From: Lachnospiraceae bacterium UBA1712
GTDB lineage: Bacteria; Bacillota; Clostridia; Lachnospirales; Lachnospiraceae
DNA length: 40,558 nt
Direction: 5' to 3'
NCBI GenBank assembly: GCA_002317175.1
Contig: DCJA01000041.1
Coordinates: 30,264 to 70,821 of the forward strand
The notes beneath the pieces were generated by a model that saw only the letters and a program-made list of their open reading frames with translations, had not been told where the DNA came from and did not search any database. Made by a program: the position numbers and the translations under genes. Each line of letters starts with the position of its first letter. Position 1 is the first letter of the stretch. Shown here in pieces: positions 25,592 through 35,053 of the stretch.

Positions 25592-26185
25592 TTAATAGGC
25601 TGAAACATCAATATAATACAAGCCATCTCTATTACAAAAATAATATATTCTTTTTACACCTCTAATTTTAAGCCTACTTTCAGCCCTACCCTCCGGATAC
25701 AGCTTTATGATTTGCATACCGTCCGATGACAACGCTGCAACAAAAGATATATAATGATTCTTTGTCATTTCATGATCTATTTGTACATAATATTCATCCT
25801 CTATTTTCTCAATAAGTATCATATGATTATCATCAGAAAGTTCTGCCTGCTCTGGCAATAACTGCACTCCATGGCAGCTTATTGTCATCTCACCCATACT
25901 GTGAATGACATTTCCACATACTGGGCATACATAGAATTGAGACCGCAGCATATTGGCAGATACGTTCATATTGGTGATTGCATTCCCTGATAAAAGTTCA
26001 GTGATAGAAATCTTAAATGCGCTCGCAATAGGTTCTAACAATGATATATCTGGGTACCCTTTAGCTGTCTCCCACTTCGAAACCGCCTTATCTGAAACAT
26101 TTAATATCATTGCCAACTCACTTTGTGTTAGATTGTTTTTTTCTCGCAGTTCCTTAATAACTGCACCTGTAACATACTGATTCAT
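25592..26185 (-). CDS. XRE-family regulator fused to a superoxide-reductase-like domain
   Basis: 197 residues. Residues about 8-62 are a Cro/CI-type helix-turn-helix (IKELREKNNLTQSELAMIL, VSDKAVSKWETAKGYPDIS). After a linker, YVCPVCGNVIHSMGE and SCHG resemble desulfoferrodoxin/neelaredoxin segments, and HEMTKNHYISFV plus YFCNRDGLYYI match the iron-site segments HxMxxxHYI and CNxHGL of superoxide reductases. The last iron-ligand histidine is replaced by Asp (CNRDG), so catalysis is doubtful and a sensor role more likely. Such fusions are seen in Firmicutes. GGAGG lies nine bases before the ATG. It likely controls the two small membrane-protein genes after it. Confidence 0.83.
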   Translation of the reverse strand: MNQYVTGAVIKELREKNNLTQSELAMILNVSDKAVSKWETAKGYPDISLLEPIASAFKISITELLSGNAITNMNVSANMLRSQFYVCPVCGNVIHSMGEMTISCHGVQLLPEQAELSDDNHMILIEKIEDEYYVQIDHEMTKNHYISFVAALSSDGMQIIKLYPEGRAESRLKIRGVKRIYYFCNRDGLYYIDVSAY

Positions 26186-26270
26186 ATATTTTTACCTCCA
26201 TGCAGTCATTTTATAATCACTCACTTAACAAATGTACCTACGCAAAGTAGAGCGACTACATCTTATCTAT
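26186..26270. other. Spacer between the GH32 gene and the XRE regulator gene
   Basis: 85 bp. Minus strand contains TATAAA about 30 bases before the XRE start, a possible -10 without a convincing -35. I see no strong terminator after the GH32 gene. Confidence 0.3.
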
Positions 26271-27776
26271 TCATAGCAAAGCATTCTCCACTAATTCATA
26301 TTTTGAAACATTCATTTTCACTTTACCCACAACATTAAAACATATTCCCTTCGCATCTATATCCGTTGGAATAGTGGTCGACATCACCTGTCTGCCGTCT
26401 TCTAAGAATATCTCAACGCTATACCGGTCTAAAATAAATCTTGCCTTCAAAACTCCCTCTTTGTTTGATATCTCCGCTCTGCGCTGATGAACAGTAGCCC
26501 TTCTGGACTCAGAATATTTGCGACTAATTTCTACAATTGACTCCTTTGGTCTAAATATAAAATCCGTGTGGAATGTGTCATTCTTTGCCATAGAGATAGT
26601 AAACATATCATACATGTTTTCATTGTCATCTGGAAATATTTCTACTTCCATATCAACAGTTCTTCCCTCTATATCTTTTAAAACAATTTCCCCAGCATCA
26701 TCACTGAGCAAAACATCTTTATATTCGACGAAATCTTTTCTTCTTTCTTTCAGTTCAGATACGGGTAATTGGTATAATCTGTTTCCCACTATTTTTAATT
26801 CCCTGGGTAATGACATCTGTCCAAAATATGGTTCATGAATATCATGTCCAGAAGAGTTATCCCAGTTTTGCATCCAGCCAATCATTATTCGCCTTCCGTC
26901 CGGACTCTCTGTAGTCTCTGGGGCATAAAAGTCAATTCCATAGTCTACCGTATGGTATGCTTGCGGTATAAATGTATCTGTACTCTCTTCGTAATCTCCT
27001 ATTATACATATTGTATTATTGCCGTTACGATATTCAAATCCTTCTGGCAGCATCTCCTGAGGGCTAACAATGACCACTGCTTTTCCATCTAATAAAAAGA
27101 AGTCAGGACACTCCCACATCTTCCCAAAGTAACCATCATTTCCCACGAAAACATTTACATATTGCCAGTGAAAACCATCTTTGCTTTTGTACAAAAGAAT
27201 CTGTCCTCTGTCATCTTTATCCCTGGCTCCTATAATGCATCGATATTCGCCGTCAGTTCCTTTCCAGATTTTGGGATCTCTAAAGTCCAAAACACTAAAT
27301 CCTTCTGGAATCTGACTGGTGGAAATAACGGGATTTGACTCATATTTTGAATAATTTTCGCCATCTCCAATTGCAATACATTGCTGCTGATACTCTTTAT
27401 TAGATCCATCAGCCTGTTTACGAGACACAACACCGGTATAAATAATCAGATGATTGCCGTCTTTATCTTCCATTGCCGTTCCAGAAAAACAACCAAAGGC
27501 ATCATATAATTCATCCGGTGCTAAAGCAACAGGCTTATATTCCCAACTTAGTAAATCATTACTTACAGCATGTCCCCAGTGCATAGGTCCCCATGCAGCA
27601 TTATATGGATGATACTGATAGAACATATGATACTGACCATTATAATAGCTAAATCCATTAGGATCATTCATCCATCCAACTCTAGAAGACAAATGGAAAC
27701 AAGGTCGATCGGTGCTCTTTATTGTTTTCTCATGTTCAATTTCATACTTTCTTGCATCACAAAGTTGTTGACTCAA
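26271..27776 (-). CDS. Glycoside hydrolase family 32 (sucrose-6-phosphate hydrolase/beta-fructosidase)
   Basis: 501 residues from a TTG start that has GGAGG five bases upstream; a preceding in-frame ATG forms part of that ribosome binding site. The GH32 triad is intact: WMNDPNG (nucleophile D38), FRDP (D167) and WECPDFF (acid/base E222). A five-bladed propeller is followed by a C-terminal beta-sandwich (about 340-500). No signal peptide, so it is cytoplasmic and probably hydrolyses sucrose, sucrose-6-phosphate or short fructo-oligosaccharides. No PTS or LacI regulator is adjacent. A perfect palindrome lies upstream (27820-27832). Confidence 0.94.
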   Translation of the reverse strand: MSQQLCDARKYEIEHEKTIKSTDRPCFHLSSRVGWMNDPNGFSYYNGQYHMFYQYHPYNAAWGPMHWGHAVSNDLLSWEYKPVALAPDELYDAFGCFSGTAMEDKDGNHLIIYTGVVSRKQADGSNKEYQQQCIAIGDGENYSKYESNPVISTSQIPEGFSVLDFRDPKIWKGTDGEYRCIIGARDKDDRGQILLYKSKDGFHWQYVNVFVGNDGYFGKMWECPDFFLLDGKAVVIVSPQEMLPEGFEYRNGNNTICIIGDYEESTDTFIPQAYHTVDYGIDFYAPETTESPDGRRIMIGWMQNWDNSSGHDIHEPYFGQMSLPRELKIVGNRLYQLPVSELKERRKDFVEYKDVLLSDDAGEIVLKDIEGRTVDMEVEIFPDDNENMYDMFTISMAKNDTFHTDFIFRPKESIVEISRKYSESRRATVHQRRAEISNKEGVLKARFILDRYSVEIFLEDGRQVMSTTIPTDIDAKGICFNVVGKVKMNVSKYELVENALL

Positions 27777-27819
27777 TGCTACCTCCATAAACTTTTTTGC
27801 TCTCAAACTTTGAATTTTT

Positions 27820-27832
27820 AACTCAATGAGTT
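27820..27832. promoter_or_regulatory. Palindrome upstream of the GH32 gene (candidate operator)
   Basis: AACTCA-A-TGAGTT is a perfect 6+1+6 inverted repeat about 45 bases before the GH32 start, between it and the exporter gene. It may be a binding site for a repressor encoded elsewhere. There is no experimental basis here. Confidence 0.35.
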
Positions 27833-27885
27833 CTTAAATCATTAGCCACTTCATATGCCTTCTAAATATCTCGTATAATATCCAC

Positions 27886-28356
27886 CTAGTATTCACTATC
27901 TTCTGCATTACCCACAATAGTTGCAAGCTTTCTTATTCTCATTATATTAGATACAAATGAACACACTACAAAACCAACGCTCAATCCCACCAATGCCAGG
28001 GTACATTCAATCGCATTCAGTTTAAACATTTCTGTATTTCTTGTAATCAGTCCAACACACATATAATAAAATAAATCACCCGGAATCAATGGCACCATTG
28101 TAGGATACATAAAATATGTGGCTGGAACATGTTTTATTCCAGATACTATTTCAGCAAAGAGTGCTGCGATTAGTGCCGAAAGCGCCACGTATACAATCCT
28201 GTTGGGAATAAATGATAGAAATAACAGGTAAAATATTCTTGTAACGCCTCCACCTATTCCCGCAAATATCAAATCCTTTTTTTCAACTTGAAAGACTATT
28301 GCAAATCCCAGACTTGCTAATACTGATAAAACAACCAGTTCAATATTTCCCATCAT
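27886..28356 (-). CDS. Threonine/serine exporter, ThrE C-terminal-type subunit
   Basis: 156 residues with about five membrane helices. HVPATYFMYPTMVPLIPGDLFYY is the ThrE_2/DUF3815-type motif with PxxPG (key residues P, P, G). Such small proteins pair with a DUF1212 protein to form a split ThrE exporter for serine, threonine or related small molecules; some pairs have been linked to other substrates. It starts 10 bp after the partner gene stop, with AGGAG before the ATG. Confidence 0.88.
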   Translation of the reverse strand: MMGNIELVVLSVLASLGFAIVFQVEKKDLIFAGIGGGVTRIFYLLFLSFIPNRIVYVALSALIAALFAEIVSGIKHVPATYFMYPTMVPLIPGDLFYYMCVGLITRNTEMFKLNAIECTLALVGLSVGFVVCSFVSNIMRIRKLATIVGNAEDSEY

Positions 28357-28366
28357 ATTAATGCTC

Positions 28367-29155
28367 CTAAAACAAACTCAATGCGTCAGCTCCAAAAAGA
28401 AGACTTGCTATATATAATCCTGCCACAATAGTAATTACTTCTAATAAAACCTTTACCATTTCGATGATTCCGTTCATCTCATTTCCACAAAAAATATTTC
28501 GCACAGCATTAACCATAGGAATTCCCGGTATGAGGTAAAATGCATTTGTGATGATTATAGCAGATATATTTTTTGCAATTCCTACTCTTGTAAATATTAT
28601 GGCTGAAAAACCGCAGAACATCATTGCAACTACATTAGATATAATTCTATTTAACTTTGCTCTTGAGAAAAACATTGTTATGAAATACAAGACCACGGTA
28701 TTAAAGCTTATTACCAGCAGATCCGTCCAGCTTCCTCCAAATATTCGTCCCAGACTTATCATTGCAACGATATAACCCAAAAGCTGTATTGAATTTGAAT
28801 AAGACTTAACCATAAGTGTCTCATACAACATATCCATAAGTGTGTCTGGTTTCGGATTCTTATTAATTATTTCATGAACAAGAAGATTTAATTTGCCCAG
28901 CTTATATAGATGAATTCCTGTATTTGGAACGCTCTCCTGTCTTGAATAGTAATTTTCTTTTTCATCTGTTACACCTATTGATATAACAGAGCCTCCGTAA
29001 AATACACTTACCGCTTTGAGACGATAGCATCTGCAAATTCTTCTAACACTAATATTCACCCGTTCAAGATTGGCCCCATTTTCAAGCATCTCTCTGCATA
29101 AACAAACCAAGAAATTAAGTACTGTTTCTGTCCTGTTATTAGTCTTATTGCTCAT
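28367..29155 (-). CDS. Threonine/serine exporter, ThrE N-terminal (DUF1212)-type subunit
   Basis: 262 residues. A soluble N-terminal region (LCREMLENGANLERVN, then CYRLKAVSVFYGG) is followed by about five membrane helices from residue 115, with FYLIPGIPMVNAVRN near residue 215. This is the DUF1212/ThrE half that partners with the following gene. Its start overlaps the end of the GH3 gene by 11 bp, which implies translational coupling with a glycosidase. Confidence 0.9.
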   Translation of the reverse strand: MSNKTNNRTETVLNFLVCLCREMLENGANLERVNISVRRICRCYRLKAVSVFYGGSVISIGVTDEKENYYSRQESVPNTGIHLYKLGKLNLLVHEIINKNPKPDTLMDMLYETLMVKSYSNSIQLLGYIVAMISLGRIFGGSWTDLLVISFNTVVLYFITMFFSRAKLNRIISNVVAMMFCGFSAIIFTRVGIAKNISAIIITNAFYLIPGIPMVNAVRNIFCGNEMNGIIEMVKVLLEVITIVAGLYIASLLFGADALSLF

Positions 29156-31235
29156 TTATTTCTATTTCTCCTGTTAATCCTTCCACCGATATTTTATATT
29201 TACCAAATTCCATTTTCATCTTTCCACTAGCCGCATCGTAAAAATTCAGTTCCATAAACGGACAGTCAAATTCAACTGTTCTGCATTCCCCTGGCTTTAA
29301 AAATACTTTTTCAAATCCCTTCAATAATCTGGCCTCACGCTTGATTTCCTTTCCTGGCGTCCCTATAAACATCAGTACAGTCTGATAGCTCTCTATTCTT
29401 CCAGTATTTTTTATATTTACAGATACATGTACGCAATTCTCGCCCAAGCCACATTCAAGATTACTATACTCAAAGGTCGAATAGGATAATCCATGTCCGA
29501 AATCATATTTAGGCTTAATGTTCTTTTTGTCCAGGTAAGTATAGCCATGGTACTGTTCATACCTTTGCTCATCGGCTTCCCAATCAATTTCTACCAAATT
29601 CTCTTCTCTATTCGGTATTGCAAATGGAAGTCTTCCACATGGACTTATCTTTCCAAACAGTATTTCTCCCAAAGCAGTTCCTCCCTCCATACCTGGATAG
29701 AACTGCATCAAGATTGCCCCTGTCATTCCCGTTATATCGTCCAAAACTATTGCTCCACCACCGTTTAAGACCAGTACGGAATCCTGCCTTATTTCTGCAA
29801 CTGCACTAATAATGTCAATATCCTGCTTTGACAGCCCTAAACCATTTACCCTGTCACCACCAAACATTTCATTTTTTATAATCGCTTCATCCGCCTTAAT
29901 ATGTTCTCCTTCTACATGATAGTCATTTCCGGCTATAATAATCACTGCATCAGCCTCCCTTGCAAGGCGCTTACAATGGCCTATGCTTTCGCCAGAATAA
30001 ACTATAAGTTCCGCTCCTGAAAGAATCTTCCATATACCTTCAACAGAGTTAACAATATAAGGCGGATATGTTCTACTTGATCCTCTGTCTCCCTGATTAT
30101 CTTCCTCAGCAAGTCTGCCAAGTACTACAATTTTCTTCCCTTTACCTTTGCAGGTTAATGGTAGCGTATCATTGTTGTTTTCAATCAGCGTTATACCTCT
30201 TCTCGCACACTCCAATGATAACTGTATATGCTCTTTAAAAAGATTCTTATTTTTCTTTATTTCATTTCTTTCTTTTAATAGTCTTTCCCCATGAGCAAGC
30301 ATTGTTCTAACAATTCTAACAGCTGCTTCATCAATTATATCAAGCGCTACAGTTCCATCATCTACAGCCTTATGAAGAGCATCTCCGAAACAGTAAGTAT
30401 GCGGCATCTCAACATCCATTCCCGCGTTTGCAGCCTTAACCGTATCGTTTATGCCCCATGTAAAATCAGATATTACAAATCCATCAAAATCCCACTCTTT
30501 TTTAAGAATGTCTGATATAAGATACTTATTCTGTCCACATATCTCACCATTGTAGCTATTATAGGCTGTCATTACAGCACCAGCACCAGCCTCAATACAT
30601 TTTTTAAATTGCGGGAGAAATACCTCTCTTTCTGCTCTGATATCACTTATTATATTTATGTTTAATCGATTATTCTCCATGGAGTTAAATGCAAAGTGTT
30701 TAACACATGCTATGACTCCCGTGCTTTGAACTCCCTTTACCAGACTAGCACCCATTTCCCCAATTAGAAATGTGTCTTCGCCATAACTCTCCTGTGCTCT
30801 CCCCCATCCTGAATGATATGGAAGATTAATACAACATCCTCCAAACAGATTACCTCCTGCCATTATTACCTCTGAGCCAATTGCTTCGCCGATTCTTCTT
30901 TCAAGATCACGATCAAATGTTGCTCCTCTTAACACTGCAGTTGGAAATCCTGTATAGACTCCTTTTGAGCATACAACGCCCCTGGAACCATCTACAAACA
31001 ATACAGGCATTACATTTTCCTTTGCTAATCCTCCTGCCCAGTATGGGGTCTCATTGTAATGTATCTTCTTGCGATTCAATATTTGACTTCTAATCTCTTC
31101 GCGTGTCAACCTTCCACTCATCAGTGAAATTTTTTCTTTTAAAGAAAGCCTACCCACAATTTGATTAGCAATATCGTTATAAGATAGTCTGTATTCCTTC
31201 CAATTCTCTTCTATACGTAATTCCTGTTTTCCCAT
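29145..31235 (-). CDS. Glycoside hydrolase family 3 (beta-glucosidase/beta-xylosidase-like)
   Basis: 696 residues, three-domain GH3 architecture: TIM-barrel (about 25-325) with KHFAFNSMENNR and the nucleophile D257 in VISDFTWG, an alpha/beta sandwich (about 350-550) with GGDRVNGLGLSKQDIDII, and a C-terminal fibronectin-III-like domain (about 590-690). No signal peptide; it acts on imported oligosaccharides. Specificity cannot be read from these motifs. AAAGGAG lies 11 bases before the ATG, and the start overlaps the end of the AraC gene by 25 bp, so regulator and enzyme are coupled. Confidence 0.93.
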   Translation of the reverse strand: MGKQELRIEENWKEYRLSYNDIANQIVGRLSLKEKISLMSGRLTREEIRSQILNRKKIHYNETPYWAGGLAKENVMPVLFVDGSRGVVCSKGVYTGFPTAVLRGATFDRDLERRIGEAIGSEVIMAGGNLFGGCCINLPYHSGWGRAQESYGEDTFLIGEMGASLVKGVQSTGVIACVKHFAFNSMENNRLNINIISDIRAEREVFLPQFKKCIEAGAGAVMTAYNSYNGEICGQNKYLISDILKKEWDFDGFVISDFTWGINDTVKAANAGMDVEMPHTYCFGDALHKAVDDGTVALDIIDEAAVRIVRTMLAHGERLLKERNEIKKNKNLFKEHIQLSLECARRGITLIENNNDTLPLTCKGKGKKIVVLGRLAEEDNQGDRGSSRTYPPYIVNSVEGIWKILSGAELIVYSGESIGHCKRLAREADAVIIIAGNDYHVEGEHIKADEAIIKNEMFGGDRVNGLGLSKQDIDIISAVAEIRQDSVLVLNGGGAIVLDDITGMTGAILMQFYPGMEGGTALGEILFGKISPCGRLPFAIPNREENLVEIDWEADEQRYEQYHGYTYLDKKNIKPKYDFGHGLSYSTFEYSNLECGLGENCVHVSVNIKNTGRIESYQTVLMFIGTPGKEIKREARLLKGFEKVFLKPGECRTVEFDCPFMELNFYDAASGKMKMEFGKYKISVEGLTGEIEINEQ

Positions 31236-32155
31236 TGTTCAACAATCTCCTTTAGCATTGCCAAAACTCTTGGAGTCTCATAATCAAGATACCCCTTAAG
31301 ATCGTCCTTGTCTTCTTCTCTTTTCACAGAATCACGATATTCCTTAGGTGTTACACCTGTGTACTTCTTAAAGCTTCTATAAAATGTATTTTCTGATATG
31401 AATCCACAGACATCCATTATATAACCTATGCTTTTTGTTGAGTATTTTAATAGTTTTTTTGCTTTTTCAATTCTAAGGTTATCAAGTAAATCTTTTGCTG
31501 ATGTATCCAAAGTTCCTTCAACAGCTCTATCCAGAGTTTTCCTGCTGACACCCATTTTTTTGCAAGCATCCTCAAGAACATTTTCATTCATAAGATTATT
31601 TTCCAAATAATCAACAAGCATTCTTACCATATTGGATGCATTCCCCGAATCTTTGCTTTTCTTACGCTTATCATATACTGCAAACTCCATTAGATCAGCA
31701 ATAAGTGAGCATACCTGTGCCCTAACTCTATAAATTGAAGTCCGCTTTTGGGCAAGTGTTTCGTATACGATTTTTGCCAAACGATAGTATAACAGTTCGT
31801 AGCCGCATTCAGGTTCCTCGTCAGTGGTTGAATTAATATAGAAATGCAATATTTCCTCAACATTCTCATTGTCGTCAAACAGCAAAAATTCATCCGACAA
31901 CTGTACTACCATACACAGGCACTCACTGCCATCATTCATAAGTGCATGAAGTTCTCTTGGATTAACCAGCACAAAATCTCCTGCCCTAAGATTATATTCC
32001 TCAGACTGAACCTTTAGCGTCATCTCTCCTGATAATACAGCAAGAAATTCGTACTCTTTATGCCAGTGCCATTTTACACTGTCTAATGACATTACAAATG
32101 CATTTACTGGAAGTTTACTTTTGTTTGAAATTGTTTCATATACCGAATAATTCAT
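31211..32155 (-). CDS. AraC-family transcriptional regulator with an N-terminal cupin sensor
   Basis: 314 residues. Residues about 15-105 form a cupin sugar-sensor domain (WHWHKEYEFLAVLSGEM, LRAGDFVLVNPRELH). Two helix-turn-helix units lie at about 195-290 (VLEDACKKMGVSRKTLDRAV and SIGYIMDVCGFISENTFYRSF, ending with TGVTPKEYR). It should activate the overlapping GH3 gene, and possibly the neighbouring glycosidase/symporter genes, on binding a sugar. GAGG lies nine bases before the ATG. A hairpin terminator separates it from the upstream symporter gene. Confidence 0.92.
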   Translation of the reverse strand: MNYSVYETISNKSKLPVNAFVMSLDSVKWHWHKEYEFLAVLSGEMTLKVQSEEYNLRAGDFVLVNPRELHALMNDGSECLCMVVQLSDEFLLFDDNENVEEILHFYINSTTDEEPECGYELLYYRLAKIVYETLAQKRTSIYRVRAQVCSLIADLMEFAVYDKRKKSKDSGNASNMVRMLVDYLENNLMNENVLEDACKKMGVSRKTLDRAVEGTLDTSAKDLLDNLRIEKAKKLLKYSTKSIGYIMDVCGFISENTFYRSFKKYTGVTPKEYRDSVKREEDKDDLKGYLDYETPRVLAMLKEIVEQWENRNYV

Positions 32156-32185
32156 ATCTTTATTCCTCTTACATTGATTATATAC

Positions 32186-32215
32186 TCAAAAGCACCTGTA
32201 AAGATACAGGTGCTT
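32186..32215 (-). terminator. Terminator after the symporter gene
   Basis: A perfect 11-bp stem (AAGCACCTGTA with TACAGGTGCTT) and a four-base loop, followed on the minus strand by only four T. It lies about 32 bp after the symporter stop codon. The short T-run suggests partial termination into the AraC gene. Confidence 0.75.
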
Positions 32216-32246
32216 CGCATAAATATACAATCTATAGACAAATCAA

Positions 32247-33605
32247 TTATTCTGCCATTTTTCCGTTCTTTTTATTAGCTAATCCTTCCTGAATCTGAGG
32301 ATAAATCTTATCTAGATTACAGAAGAATAAAACAACAAGTCCAACAATTATAAGTAATGCAGGAACCATTGTATATACTGTCTTAATACCTGCAATTGTT
32401 TCTAATGTCTGTGCCTCAAGTGATCCGTCATATGCTGCCCAGGCAAGACCCCATCCTGTTATAGCTGAACCGAGACCTGCTCCAACCTTCATACCAAAAG
32501 ATGTAGCTGAGTTTGTAAGTCCATCGAGACGAACTCCTGTCTTCCATTCACCATAATCAATTACATCAGCTACCATAGCAAACAAACCAGCGTTATGTGG
32601 AATACCACCAATACCAAGTAATACTAACCCAGCTGCTGCTGTTCCAAAACAAGTAGGAGCAAATGCCATAATCAATACACCAAGAAGTTCAAGAACGTAA
32701 CCACACATCATACTCTTCCATTTTCCAAGGAATTTGTTGATGTAAGGGAAAACAAGATTACCAATCATCTTTGGAAGAATGAAGCAAAGTGTTAAAGTTC
32801 CCATGAGTGCAACATTACCAAGTACATTTCTTGCGAAATAAATTCTAAGTCCGTTGTTTACACCAAGAATTGTATAGTTTAATACGAAGATAACTGTTAA
32901 AAGCCAGAAATACTTATTTTTAGCAAGATAACCAAAAGATTCTTTTACGCTCATCTTATTATCTTCTGAAGCTTTTTCTGTGTTCTGTTCAACATTTACT
33001 CTTTCCTTTGTTCCAAAGAAAGTAATAAGCAAAAGAACGATTGCGATTCCACCAAAGATTAATGACATTCCTGTCCAGCCGAATTTATCTACAAACTTAG
33101 TACAGTTATAATTGATAAACAATACTGTTGCCATTGTTAAGAAGAATCTGATTGAGCTCATTGTTACACGATCCTTTGGCTCAGGAGCTTCAAGAGCAAG
33201 CAATGTATTGTATGAAAGATTGCATGCTGTATAGATAACTGCTGCCATCAAAACATATGTTACGCAGGCAAATATCAGTTTACCAGTATATCCCATTGTT
33301 TGCGGTATACTAAACATCAATACCAGTCCCAGACCCATTGGAATTGCTGAATACAAAATCCAAGGTCTTGCTTTACCCCATTTTGTATGTGTTCTATCAA
33401 TAATGCTTCCCATAATAAGATCTGAAACACCATCAAGAAGTCTGCTTAACAACATTAGTGTTCCAATTGTTGCTGCTGCTAATCCAACACTATCTGTGTA
33501 ATACAGAGTCAAATATGATCCAATTGTTGTCCATACTAGATTACAACCTGCATCACCAACTGCAAACGATATAATTTCTTTCCACGTAGGTTTCTTTCCG
33601 TTCAT
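32247..33605 (-). CDS. GPH-family sugar:cation symporter (MelB/XynT-type)
   Basis: 452 residues with about twelve membrane helices. The N-terminus FAVGDAGCNLVWTTIGSYL followed by LTLYYTD and LLDGVSDLIMGSIIDRT, then KWGKARPWIL, is the glycoside-pentoside-hexuronide cation symporter pattern. Some members carry xylosides or other short oligosaccharides. The ATG giving MNGKKPTWKE is preferred because GAGGAAGGA precedes it. It follows the GH43 gene by 38 bp, so uptake and hydrolysis are cotranscribed. Confidence 0.93.
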   Translation of the reverse strand: MNGKKPTWKEIISFAVGDAGCNLVWTTIGSYLTLYYTDSVGLAAATIGTLMLLSRLLDGVSDLIMGSIIDRTHTKWGKARPWILYSAIPMGLGLVLMFSIPQTMGYTGKLIFACVTYVLMAAVIYTACNLSYNTLLALEAPEPKDRVTMSSIRFFLTMATVLFINYNCTKFVDKFGWTGMSLIFGGIAIVLLLITFFGTKERVNVEQNTEKASEDNKMSVKESFGYLAKNKYFWLLTVIFVLNYTILGVNNGLRIYFARNVLGNVALMGTLTLCFILPKMIGNLVFPYINKFLGKWKSMMCGYVLELLGVLIMAFAPTCFGTAAAGLVLLGIGGIPHNAGLFAMVADVIDYGEWKTGVRLDGLTNSATSFGMKVGAGLGSAITGWGLAWAAYDGSLEAQTLETIAGIKTVYTMVPALLIIVGLVVLFFCNLDKIYPQIQEGLANKKNGKMAE

Positions 33606-33643
33606 TTTTCCTTCCTCTCTTCCAGTCAAATCTATAGATTGTT

Positions 33644-35053
33644 TTATTTTCCAAGGAGATTAAGTGTTATTAGTTCCACACTGCCTTCACCCTTGTATAT
33701 CAGATATAATTCTTCATCTGCATCTGCAAATGAAACCTCTGTTGCTACTGATGCCCATTCAGAGGATGACTCCAGTTTTAAACAAGCAACTGTCTCACCA
33801 TCAATTTTGCTATGAATTTCCATAGTTCCATTGCATTCTCCTCTATATTTAAGAGCAATTTTCTTAGTGTCTTTCAGAGCTAAATATTTATAACCAACTA
33901 ATGTTCCCGCTTTTATATTCTTGATGAAACGCTCACCCTGTTGTGCTGTCATATACGGAAAATCAATTTCAGCGTTTGTTCTTCCTAACGATGAGAGAGC
34001 TCCCATGTGACCATTTGAGAGATTACAGCAATATACTGCCTCATAAGTACCTATTCCTGGAAGTGGGCCATCATTAATACCGCTTGTAGTAATAGTGACC
34101 TGAGGAATATATCCCTTCTCATCAAAGAATACTTTTTCGGCGCATCCCTGTCTGTTGTACTGGTTGATAAATGTATGTCTATGGTAGAACATGTACCACT
34201 GGTCATTTACACAGACAAGACCACCATGATTATTTCCGACGCTCATCAATTTGTCTTCTTCTTTGCGTCCCATATATCCTACATCACCATTACTTACTAT
34301 TACGCCTTTGAATTCAAAGCCTTCCATCGGACTGTCACTTATGGCATAACAGAGCTGATGAGTGTTTACGGATGAATAAATCAAATAGAATCGTTCATTT
34401 ATCTTTCTAATAGAAGGTCCTTCAAAGTATTCATTTCCTTCAAATGAAGTTCCCTTTCCATACTTAAGACTTGGTGCTACTACCGTAGGACCATCAATAA
34501 CTGTCAGCATGTCATCTGCTAATCGAATTACACTTCCGCCCTTAAGATCCTGCTCCTTATATCTTGGAATGCTTATCATACATGGTGCAAAACCGAAGTA
34601 TAGGTAGTTACCCTCCTCGCAACAGATTAACGAAGGGTCATAAGGCTGATTATCTGCCATAATAGAGCCATCACTATAATGAACTCTTCCATAATATTCA
34701 TACTTACCGGCTGGAGTATCACACACAGCTACATTGATTGAATCCTGGAACTTAACACAGTAGTATAAATAATATCTGCCATCTGGGCCCTGAACCACAT
34801 CTGGCGCATACAGTGGCATTTTTTCTGCATTAAATGGATCCTGCCCTTTTTCATAGATAACGCCTTCATATTTCCATTCAGAAAGATCATCTGTTGATGC
34901 TGACCATGCAACATAATCCAGTTCACAGAATTCATTTCCGTTTTCCAGATCATGACTTCCAAATACGTACAATCTATCACCAAAGACATGCGGCTCAGCA
35001 TCAGGAATATGTTCATATAATGGCAAATATGGATTCTGACATTGTCCTTTCAA
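33644..35053 (-). CDS. Glycoside hydrolase family 43 (beta-xylosidase/alpha-L-arabinofuranosidase-like) with C-terminal beta-sandwich
   Basis: 469 residues. The five-bladed propeller has its likely catalytic set: base D18 (DAEPHVFGDRLYVFGSHD), pKa-modulating D139 (PYDPSL) and acid E211 (YFEGPSI); YAPDV near residue 83 is also typical. Residues about 340-469 resemble a CBM6-type beta-sandwich. No signal peptide, so it acts inside the cell on imported xylo- or arabino-oligosaccharides brought in by the adjacent GPH symporter. The start is a TTG with GAGGAG seven bases upstream. Confidence 0.92.
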   Translation of the reverse strand: MKGQCQNPYLPLYEHIPDAEPHVFGDRLYVFGSHDLENGNEFCELDYVAWSASTDDLSEWKYEGVIYEKGQDPFNAEKMPLYAPDVVQGPDGRYYLYYCVKFQDSINVAVCDTPAGKYEYYGRVHYSDGSIMADNQPYDPSLICCEEGNYLYFGFAPCMISIPRYKEQDLKGGSVIRLADDMLTVIDGPTVVAPSLKYGKGTSFEGNEYFEGPSIRKINERFYLIYSSVNTHQLCYAISDSPMEGFEFKGVIVSNGDVGYMGRKEEDKLMSVGNNHGGLVCVNDQWYMFYHRHTFINQYNRQGCAEKVFFDEKGYIPQVTITTSGINDGPLPGIGTYEAVYCCNLSNGHMGALSSLGRTNAEIDFPYMTAQQGERFIKNIKAGTLVGYKYLALKDTKKIALKYRGECNGTMEIHSKIDGETVACLKLESSSEWASVATEVSFADADEELYLIYKGEGSVELITLNLLGK

